Of a stretch of 64,000 bases of DNA, positions 56,587 to 64,000 are shown piece by piece. Below the pieces are notes generated by a model. The model saw only the letters and a program-made list of their open reading frames with translations. It was not told where the DNA came from and did no database searches. How positions within the stretch are numbered: the first letter of the stretch is position 1; every line of letters begins with the position of its first letter. The stretch lies in assembly GCF_016808335.1 (NCBI RefSeq), contig NC_053138.1:10533900-10597899 (forward strand), in the 5' to 3' direction. The translations under genes and the position numbers were made by a program. The DNA is from Panicum virgatum. Taxonomy: Eukaryota > Streptophyta > Magnoliopsida > Poales > Poaceae.

Positions 56587-57828
56587 GGAAGAAGTCCATT
56601 TTACACCCTCCAACTATCGCCGAAGTCCGAATTTTCCCCCTCAACTCCAAACCGGACATATCCAACCCCGAACTATCAAAAACCGTGCAAAATACCCCCT
56701 CGGCGGGGAGGACGGCGGTTTCGGCAGATGTGGCATGTGGGCCCTACTTGTCAGGGTCACACGTCATCCTCTCCTCCCTCCCTCCCTCCCTCCCTCCCTC
56801 TCCTCCGTGGAGCTCCCGAGACAGGGCGGCGCTCGCCGGGGAGGGGCTTCCAAGGGGCGCCGGGCACGGGGAAGGGGGGCTCCGGGGGCGCCGCTACATG
56901 GCGAGCTCGGGGCTGGGGTCGGCCGGGGCAGGGTCTCACCGGAGATGGGTGGACGGCGGTGCCTCCATGGAGCTAAAGGCCACACGAAGAGCCTCCGCAT
57001 GAGCGCGTCGAGGTTCCGGCGCTACGATGGCGGGCGCGGGGCCTCCGGCAGGGACGATGCTCGCCACCCGTCGAGGATGGAGAGGAAGGGGGCGAGGCGC
57101 CGCCGGCCATCTGCGCCGCTCGCCACCAGCGCCGCTCGGCCACCCGTGCGGCCCGCCATGGCCACCCGCGCCGCCCGCCGTGGCCTCGCAGAGCTCGAGG
57201 CCGAGCCCGAGGCCGCGCGCCGGCCGAGCTCGAGGCCGTCGGAGGCCCGGGCCGCCGCGGCAGACCGGTCTGCATCGGTAGAGGCAGGGCCCCTTGCCCT
57301 TTGGCAGGAGGGGCTCGCGGCGGCGAGGTTCCCGAAGCAGAGGAGGGCTGGCGCCTGCCCAAGCCGCCGCCGCGACGCTAGAGCAGAGGAGGCATCGAGC
57401 AGGCCGCGCCGCGTGCCGGGTCACGCCGCCGGAGCCGCTGCTCTTCACCGGTGCAGATCAAGGCCGGGCTCGCGCAGATGGCGGAGATGGAGGTGCCGCC
57501 GGGGGGAAGCAGAGTGGAGAGGGAGGGAGGGTGAGAGAGAGAGAGGGCGGCGACGCGGCGCGGGTGGCGGCCGGGGCGAGGGCGGCAGCGGCCGGCGCGA
57601 GGGGGGAGAAGAGGACAGAGAGGGAAAAAGAAAAAAAGAAAAAAAATGATGTGTCACCCTGACAAGTGGGCCCCACATGCCACGTCAGCCGAAACCGCCG
57701 TCCTTCCTGCCGAGGGGGGTATTTTGCACGGTTTTTGATAGTTCGGGGTTGGATATGTCCGGTTTTGGAGTTGAGGGGGGAAATTCGGACTTCGGCGATA
57801 GTTGGAGGGTGTAAAATGGACTTCTTCC
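56587..57828. mobile_element. Mutator-like element with ~178-bp terminal inverted repeats (Pack-MULE-like)
   Basis: The two ends are inverted copies of each other over about 56587-56765 and 57650-57828, starting GGAAGAAGTCCATTTTACACC, with only a few mismatches. They are flanked by a perfect 9-bp duplication TTATTTTTT (56578-56586 and 57829-57837), the hallmark of Mutator elements. The 0.88-kb interior is extremely GC-rich and contains no transposase. A 354-codon frame runs through it but has no recognised domain and overlaps other open frames. The layout resembles grass Pack-MULEs, which carry GC-rich host gene fragments. Confidence 0.9.
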
Positions 57829-57837
57829 TTATTTTTT

Positions 57838-59092
57838 TAGGATTTTTCTCAACAAATCCGCATCACCAGTTGTAATGAATTGGCTCCCTGGTGACATTTA
57901 GAATACAACACCCGATTTCATTTATTTAGGATTTTCTCACAAATTAGATTTTTTTGGTATATTTATCTATGAGAAAATTTGTAGGCACTAAAATTCCTTG
58001 TGGCTTGAAAGACCTAAATGACGTAAGGGAGCCCACAAGAAGAGGGATTCGTACCTAAGCCCTTTGAAGTGCCGGTAGTTAACAACAATGGTAAAGTTTT
58101 CTTTGAATTCTTAGTACAAGAAATTGTTTCACACTTGTAGTCCACTGCTTTACCCCCACTCAACCAAACATTACTTTTTTCTTTGATCCCTACCTCCCAT
58201 ACGCGCAAGCGCAAGGTCTGTAGCACGTGCTATGGCCACAACACTTCTCATGTGAAGTTGTTGTAGCGACAACACTTCTCATGTGAAGTTGTTGTGATTC
58301 TCAATTCATGGGCCCACTTCCTTTTTCATGTGGGCCCATAGGAGAGGCGGAGTGAAGAAAGCTCTCTCTCTCATGTGTAGCCGCAAACTTTCTTTCCCCT
58401 CCCCCCTCCGCTCTCCCTCCCTCATGTTCCTCTCTTTTATGCACATATTTGAAGGGGATACCACATTAGGCTTATGAAGGATTGTGACTTAAACCAAGTA
58501 GCGCCGATGCTCTGGTGACTAGCTCTAGTTTCGCAACCATATCTCGCTCTTCCCCTCTTTTTTGTTTTCCCTCTCTCTAGATCTAGATCTAGATCCAGAT
58601 CCAATCTGAGGCAGAAGAAATAAGGAAATCAAGCTAAATCAATGGCATCAGAGAATAAGGTATGGTTTTATTTATTCTCTATGTTTTGGATTTTTATCAA
58701 AGCTTTTTAAGTAGCCATGAATACGTAGCTCCGCCACTTCCATGTTGACCGTCATCACTCATCCCTACCACCACTCAACAATGGTGGCGGTGGAAGTGGT
58801 AGTGGCCAGCAATAACTTCAAGCGATGCTCGCACACGTTTCTTCCTCTTTTTCTCCCTTTCCCTCCCTTTTGTTCTTCCGGTTTCGATGTGTTGGTTTGC
58901 AAGATCTACTAGGGGCACACAAATTCATGAATGATTTGTGTATTGTGTTTGCACCGCAACTGTTGTAGGATGATGCAATAATATGATAAACTGTTAGTGC
59001 GCTTTGCATCGACATTGTGCGATACGCAGGTGAAAGAAAGCGAAGCTGTCCAATGAGATGTTGGATTTGCATGGCCTTGTAGATCCATAGAA
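57838..59092. other. Intergenic sequence
   Basis: No supported gene. Features seen are a tandem pair of CAACACTTCTCATGTGAAGTTGTTGT at about 58238-58295, a CT-rich block at 58360-58440, and an AGATCTAGATCTAGATC run near 58578. Confidence 0.45.
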
Positions 59093-59297
59093 CAGAGGCG
59101 GATCCAGTAGGGGAGTAGGGGGGATGAGGGGGCTCCAGCCCCCCTACTGGGCCTACTGGCTGCAACCTCCATTAGAAGCAAGAGCGGAGCTAGGGAAGAC
59201 AAAGAGGGGAGAAGAAAAAAATAGAGTTAGGAGGGGTGGAGAAGAGGAGGAAGAAGGCATCAACCCCCCTTAAATCTTTTGGTTAGATGCGCCACTG
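59093..59297. mobile_element. hAT-like MITE
   Basis: Ends CAGAGGCGGATCC and GATGCGCCACTG, flanked by an 8-bp near-perfect duplication CCATAGAA/CTATAGAA (59085-59092 and 59298-59305). The sequence GGGGGCTCCAGCCCCCCTACTGG inside is typical of this grass MITE group. Confidence 0.75.
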
Positions 59298-59550
59298 CTA
59301 TAGAAGGCCTACATGTCTGGGACTTTGCTGCAGTAAGGTAGCGCGTGAAAGGCACATATGGATGTTTGCATAGCATCAATCTTCAAACCTTTGCCCACTT
59401 CAGGTCATCAGCATCAGTTGTATTTCGTTCGATGCCGAAGCAAGCGCGGGATTGGCTTGACCTCGACCTCAACCATCCTACAAGCTTGAGCACATCTGAT
59501 ACCAACTTGCATTGCTCTCTACCCAAGAAACAACTCCACTGCAACAAGCC

Positions 59551-60248
59551 ATGGCAAATCAGCCACAAGAACCTCAACATCCCAACCTTCGTCAGCGCTC
59601 GGATATCTCTAACAATAACTGGTTCGTCCCTCCCTCTTCCTCTTCTCCATCCTTACCATTCCTTCTACAACCTAATTTTTAACTAGATGTCAGTGGTGTT
59701 TGTGTGCATGTAGGAGAGATTGGGCAAGTGGCTTGCCACAAGAAATGAGGGCGCTTATCGCGGAGCGCGCCATGGACACCGATGAGAAAGACCTGATCCG
59801 TTTCCGCGCTGTTTGCAGCGCATGGAGGGATAGCATTGGCGGCGAGAACAGAATCAACCGCAGCATCCACCCCCGCAGGTGGATCCTACTACTACCGGAG
59901 GACAGAGATGCTGCAACCCTCCGCAAGTTTGGCAACATCGCCACGGGTGAATGCATTCACCTCCAGGATCTCCATCAGCTCGCCGATCACAGTGTGGCCG
60001 AAGGGCCACATGCCAACCCAGAGGGCATGCTCGTCCTGCGAGACGACACCAGCTTCGTCATCAGGCTGTTCAACCCCCTCACTCGGCAGCTCACTGACCT
60101 CCCATCACTCAAGACGCTGCTGGCTGGAGGAGAAGGTGATGATGATCAGATGTCCGACGAGGAATTTGGGGAGCTTCATGAGGTGACAGCCGCGGGCTTC
60201 GTTGGTGGCTCGAATAACTCGAAGCTCGTCCTCTACTTCATGTACTGA
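59551..60248 (+). pseudogene. F-box/DUF295 gene, N-terminal part (truncated by the inverted repeat)
   Basis: Exon 1 59551-59621 starts MANQPQEPQHPNLRQRSDIS, followed by a GT donor. Exon 2 begins at 59712 after TGTAG and continues the frame as WRDWASGLPQEMRALIAERA then DLIRFRAVCSAWRDSI, an F-box of the plant DUF295 (KIB-like) class. The product continues through RRWILLLPEDRDA and RLFNPLTRQLTDLPSL, which is normal for this family. At 60240 the gene enters the inverted-repeat arm and stops three codons later. The remaining C-terminal part lies on the opposite strand at 61766-62220. F-box proteins of this type are substrate receptors of SCF ubiquitin ligases. Confidence 0.85.
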
Positions 60249-61072
60249 ATAGGATATCTATTAACTCAAAATTAAATAAAATATTTGAAGGAACTGATAG
60301 CCTCGCTGAATTCTCACTTCTAGAAAACTTGGTGTTCCCACTTCCCAGTGAAATTTCCAAGTACTTGTATTCACCTTCACACATGTATTTTTCATGCAAT
60401 TGCTTATATAATAATGCCTTAGTACAGGCATGCCTACTCATCTTGTCGACATGTTTGGTTTTGCACTACGCAGGAGATCACTACAATGGAGGAAGAACTG
60501 AAGACCAAGTCCAAGCTTATTGCCAAGCACAAGAAGCTGATTGAAGGGTGGCGGAAAGAACTGAAGGAGCAGCTGGGGAAGCACATAACTGAGCTCGAAA
60601 GGGTGTGAGGAGTATGATGCTGCAGTTCACCTTGCAATGACCATGAATTGTGTCCATCAAGTAGACCACCCATCGTAACATGTTTTTAGGATGCTAACAA
60701 TCAGTTGCCTTTTGGTTCTTTGTTGTGGAAGACAGAAACAAAGCCCCCTTATCAATGTTTGGTGATGTATTTACTTATGGACTATGAAGATGTATTGGGC
60801 ATGTTTTCTTTTGTTGTCTTTGTGTGAAAGATGCATGAATAAAACTCTGTTGATTGCTTCGAAGTGTGCTAACACACACGATGAAAGTTGAAAACAATCT
60901 AATCGTGCAGTTTTTTTTTAGAAAAAAAGGAGGCTTCCAGGACTAATTGTAAGAAATTAAGAATACATGACTACAAAATATTGTTTCTATTACTTCACTT
61001 CTATCTGGACTCGCCATAATTTACATTGATATAAATTCTTTCATGCTATGCATTTTTGCAAACTATACCTGA
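60240..61072 (+). repeat. Left arm of an 833-bp inverted repeat
   Basis: Inverted copy of 62221-63053. Positions pair as 123293 minus x with no net length difference. Homopolymer runs (nine T, then seven A, near 60911-60930) are identical in both arms, and open frames of 67 and 79 codons translate identically. The arm contains the last exon of a MED28-like gene and its 3' flank. Confidence 0.95.
60474..60608 (+). pseudogene. MED28-like last exon, copy in the left arm
   Basis: A CACTACGCAG acceptor is followed by a 44-codon frame reading EITTMEEELKTKSKLIAKHK, KLIEGWRKELKEQLGKHITE and LERV before a TGA. This matches the coiled-coil C-terminus of plant Mediator subunit 28, a head-module-associated part of the Mediator complex. 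Upstream exons are absent here because the arm begins inside the preceding intron, so this copy alone cannot make MED28. Confidence 0.65.
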
Positions 61073-62220
61073 CTAATGTTAATGTGGAGAGGGCAGATGA
61101 CTGCAAAAATAGTTACCAATTTATCTCACTTATTGAAACACATGGAAATCCATTTGGCCAGTACATTTAACAGGATTGCAGGCAATATGATCTCTCTCTC
61201 TAAACCACATTTTTTTTATATTGAAACCAGTCTCGAATATGCATGTTTTTCGTTTGAGACACTCTAGAACTTGTAGCCTACACTGACTCACTGAAGTTGC
61301 AGTTCATATCATGAAACCTGAAGCCTCATCAATCCAATTTTTTTTTATCGAAAAACCTCAAGCTTGCAGGACTCCAGACTTGCTACAATTTCCACTGGGT
61401 ATACCAATCTCACGATCTACATATTTTAGATATGCTAAAGCTTGATTCATGAGCCACACAAACAAGGTTAATTGTATCATGTAAACACAGCACAGAAAGG
61501 GAAAATGCAAATGACAGTATGATGTACCAGATCATAGGAAACTCTTACATTGTAACTCATCACACATCACACATCACATCGCACCACTAATCAAGACAAC
61601 ATTATTCTTGAAATCACACAACTAATTCTAGCCGAGATCAATGAAGCTAAGCCTTAGATGTTTCCCTCCCATGGTTTTGCGAGAAAAGGGAGAGAAAAAG
61701 TCCCACTGAATAGGTCAAAGACCCAGCTAGCTCTGTCGCTGCAATCATCTCACTGGAAATGGAAACTAATGGGGGCAAGTTTCATAACCGAAATTGGTGA
61801 CATAAGAGCCCAGCCATTTAGCAAAGCTTCGCGGTGGGGGTTGATAGTATTCGTATGTGTTGCTTAGGGCACACTGCTTTATGAAGTCTTTCTTGCAACC
61901 ATAGCGGAAGTAGATGGTGTTAGCATCAAGTTCAGGGAAGTCCGCTGTCAATACCGATATTGCGCCTGCTGGGCCAACAACCACAGCACGGTCATTCAAG
62001 TGATAGGTAGGGATCATCAGCCCCTCACTGAAGTCAATTCGCCTCACTGCATACCAGAGGTGCCAGAAGCCCTGTGGATGGGGATGGAGTTCATTCCATA
62101 TGACCAGCAGCTCCCCGCCATTGTCCACCAGCCTCATGGTGTCCAGGATGATGTTGCCCGGGCGGACTACCTGGGAGACAACCACCAGCTGTGGAGGGCT
62201 TGTTGATGCGTCCAGCCTCA
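61073..62220. other. Spacer between the inverted-repeat arms
   Basis: 1148 bp. The right 455 bp hold the minus-strand C-terminal part of an F-box/DUF295 gene. The left ~690 bp are AT-rich, with two T-rich runs and no coding signal; on the minus strand they are probably its 3' flank. Confidence 0.7.
61766..62220 (-). pseudogene. F-box/DUF295 gene, C-terminal part
   Basis: The minus-strand frame reads LMRLDASTSPPQLVVVSQ, then DTMRLVDNGGELLVIWNE, YAVRRIDFSEG, a NDRAVVVGP segment and DANTIYFRYG, with a terminal stop at 61766. This is the C-terminal half of the DUF295 domain, so it complements the N-terminal part at 59551-60239. About 80 residues of the usual middle of the family are missing between the two parts (estimate from the family layout, not measured). 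No promoter or start is evident because the frame emerges from the inverted-repeat arm. Confidence 0.8.
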
Positions 62221-63053
62221 TCAGGTATAGTTTGCAAAAATGCATAGCATGAAAGAATTTATATCAATGTAAATTATGGCGAGTCCAGATAGAAGTGAAG
62301 TAATAGAAACAATATTTTGTAGTCATGTATTCTTAATTTCTTACAATTAGTCCTGGAAGCCTCCTTTTTTTCTAAAAAAAAACTGCACGATTAGATTGTT
62401 TTCAACTTTCATCGTGTGTGTTAGCACACTTCGAAGCAATCAACAGAGTTTTATTCATGCATCTTTCACACAAAGACAACAAAAGAAAACATGCCCAATA
62501 CATCTTCATAGTCCATAAGTAAATACATCACCAAACATTGATAAGGGGGCTTTGTTTCTGTCTTCCACAACAAAGAACCAAAAGGCAACTGATTGTTAGC
62601 ATCCTAAAAACATGTTACGATGGGTGGTCTACTTGATGGACACAATTCATGGTCATTGCAAGGTGAACTGCAGCATCATACTCCTCACACCCTTTCGAGC
62701 TCAGTTATGTGCTTCCCCAGCTGCTCCTTCAGTTCTTTCCGCCACCCTTCAATCAGCTTCTTGTGCTTGGCAATAAGCTTGGACTTGGTCTTCAGTTCTT
62801 CCTCCATTGTAGTGATCTCCTGCGTAGTGCAAAACCAAACATGTCGACAAGATGAGTAGGCATGCCTGTACTAAGGCATTATTATATAAGCAATTGCATG
62901 AAAAATACATGTGTGAAGGTGAATACAAGTACTTGGAAATTTCACTGGGAAGTGGGAACACCAAGTTTTCTAGAAGTGAGAATTCAGCGAGGCTATCAGT
63001 TCCTTCAAATATTTTATTTAATTTTGAGTTAATAGATATCCTATTCAGTACAT
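62221..63053 (-). repeat. Right arm of the 833-bp inverted repeat
   Basis: Inverted copy of 60240-61072. Beyond 63053 the sequence continues as apparent intron of the MED28-like gene in minus orientation, so this arm may be the source copy. Confidence 0.95.
62685..62819 (-). pseudogene. MED28-like last exon, copy in the right arm
   Basis: Same 44-codon exon as 60474-60608, on the opposite strand. I found no earlier MED28 exon between 63054 and the copia LTR at 63289. If the gene continues, its other exons lie beyond the copia element and outside the window. It could therefore be the true last exon of a live gene with a very long intron, or a fragment. Confidence 0.6.
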
Positions 63054-63288
63054 AGGTTATATCAGAATACAGCAATATTATGGCATCATGAATTCGGTTC
63101 CAGATTTTCCTGGGTTACATACATATCTGACCAAAAAAAGGAAATGACGCCAGAATAGGATCAAAGATTCTTGTAATACTAATAAGTCTCACGCTGAGTG
63201 TCACAAACTACCTGTAGCAAGTAGAAATAGGTGATTTTTAAGTTATCTATTCCTAAGGATAGGCCAACTTCAAATGACTGGTTTTGAG

Positions 63289-63670
63289 TGTTGGCTCTCC
63301 CTCACCACACTCACTCACTCTTGCAGGTGGAGAAGAAGAAGGGGAGAGGAAGAAGAAGCTCTGGAAGAGCACACACGGCAGTGGAGCTGCTTAAAAACTA
63401 AGCTGCAGCTGCTCTCTCCTTTATACACAACCAAGTCAAGGTGAGTCATTTACAAGGTATGGCCTTACAGTGCTTTGCAGCTTCTAACACTACTTGTTAC
63501 TGCTGCTGCTACTACTTGCTACTGCTGCCATGCTGCTACTAGCAGCTGCAACTATGCTCACTAGTCTTTGCCGCCCAAATTCAAGTGGCAGGCCACGGCA
63601 GGTCAAAAAGTAGAGCTACTACTACTATAATGAAAAAGAGAGCAAGCTAGAGCATGGTGATTATCTAACA
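63289..63670 (-). repeat. 3' LTR of the copia element
   Basis: On the minus strand it begins TGTTAGATAATCACC at 63670 and ends GAGAGCCAACA at 63289 (382 bp). AGGGGAAGATT, the polypurine tract, lies immediately before it. It contains runs of CAG/TAG-type trinucleotides and a GTATAAAGGAGAG promoter-like region near 63419. Confidence 0.82.
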
Positions 63671-63679
63671 AATCTTCCC

Positions 63680-64000
63680 CTAATCGCTTTGCTCTTGCTT
63701 GATTTCCTCAACTCCAATCTTGGTCCTCAACTCTGTGAGTCGAACGCGCCCAAGTGGCTTGGTGAGGATGTCACTGAGCTGTCGAGCAGTCTCGACATGC
63801 TTGATCTTGATCTGTCCACCATCGACGCAGTCACGGATGTAGTGGAACTTGGTGTCGATGTGCTTGCTCCGGTCGTGGTGGACGGGGTTCTTGGCAAGGG
63901 CAATGGCGGACTGGTTGTCCATCATCAGGAAGGGTGCCCGAGCGTCTTCTCCGGTGAGCTCTGCCAGCAGCCTTCCCAGCCAAACTCCCTGGCAACATGC
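63680..64000 (-). CDS. Ty1/copia polyprotein, C-terminal RNase H region (partial)
   Basis: Reads WLGRLLAELTGEDARAPF then DNQSAIALAKNPVHHDRSKH and DTKFHYIRDCVDGGQIKIKH, ending LSDILTKPLGRVRLTELRTK. This is the highly conserved RNase H tail of copia polyproteins, with an intact stop at 63680-63682. The frame is open to the window edge. Confidence 0.93.
   Translation of the reverse strand, partial: ACCQGVWLGRLLAELTGEDARAPFLMMDNQSAIALAKNPVHHDRSKHIDTKFHYIRDCVDGGQIKIKHVETARQLSDILTKPLGRVRLTELRTKIGVEEIKQEQSD

Larger units (their letters stand above)
63289..64000 (-). mobile_element. Ty1/copia retrotransposon, 3' end, cut by the window edge
   Basis: Minus-strand order is pol C-terminus, polypurine tract, 3' LTR. 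The LTR ends at 63289 in CCAACA (plus strand TGTTGG). Its 5' part and the rest of the element lie beyond 64000, so a target duplication cannot be tested. Confidence 0.9.

Noticed and set aside
56585..57649. 354-codon plus-strand frame
   Set aside because: It begins in one MULE terminal repeat and runs nearly to the other, with Arg/Ala/Gly-rich low-complexity product and overlapping open frames on the other strand.
58642..58659. ATGGCATCAGAGAATAAG followed by a GT donor, resembling a tiny first exon
   Set aside because: No matching downstream exon in frame could be found before the hAT-like MITE and the F-box gene.
60434..60673. 79-codon frame identical to one at 62620-62859
   Set aside because: It is antisense to the MED28-like exon and identical only because the arms are inverted copies.

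Overview
This is plant nuclear DNA, almost certainly from a grass. The evidence is GC-rich first exons, short spliced exons with GT/AG borders, dense Tourist-like, hAT, CACTA and MULE elements, a Helitron, and Ty3/gypsy, Ty1/copia and LINE relics. A panicoid grass is my inference; the species cannot be read from the window.

Layout. 1-6.4 kb is nested retroelement and Helitron debris. It includes a complete gag-only LTR retrotransposon with matching target-site duplications, inserted next to a relic Helitron helicase. 7.1-20.7 kb has no gene I can name. It is an array of old, diverged segmental repeats in which a promoter-like/leader/start module recurs about eight times, broken by a 5'-truncated LINE and a 3.56-kb PIF/Harbinger element. 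21.1-55.0 kb is a normal gene island with five intact multi-exon genes whose exon models close in frame: gamma-tubulin complex protein 4 (minus, 16 exons, 751 aa), an RFI2-like RING-H2 E3 ligase (minus, 6 exons, 434 aa), kinesin-13A (plus, 12 exons, 803 aa), a PP1-type protein phosphatase catalytic subunit (plus, 4 exons, 322 aa) and the U1 snRNP A protein (plus, 5 exons, 252 aa). MITEs and a Helitron sit in introns and between genes. 56.6-57.8 kb is a MULE with long terminal inverted repeats and a GC-rich core. 59.5-63.1 kb holds a broken F-box/DUF295 gene. Its N-terminal part is on the plus strand and its C-terminal part on the minus strand, separated by an 833-bp inverted repeat; each arm carries the last exon of a MED28-like gene. 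63.3-64 kb is the 3' end of a Ty1/copia element on the minus strand, cut by the window edge.

Function. The five intact genes are housekeeping or developmental and do not form one pathway, although GCP4 (microtubule nucleation) and KIN-13A (microtubule depolymerisation) both act on the cortical and mitotic microtubule array. The strongest unusual signals are the MED28/F-box inverted repeat, which could form a long hairpin RNA, and the repeat array with its recurring module. Exon borders were placed by hand from splice signals, reading frame and recalled family conservation; no alignment or transcript data were available.
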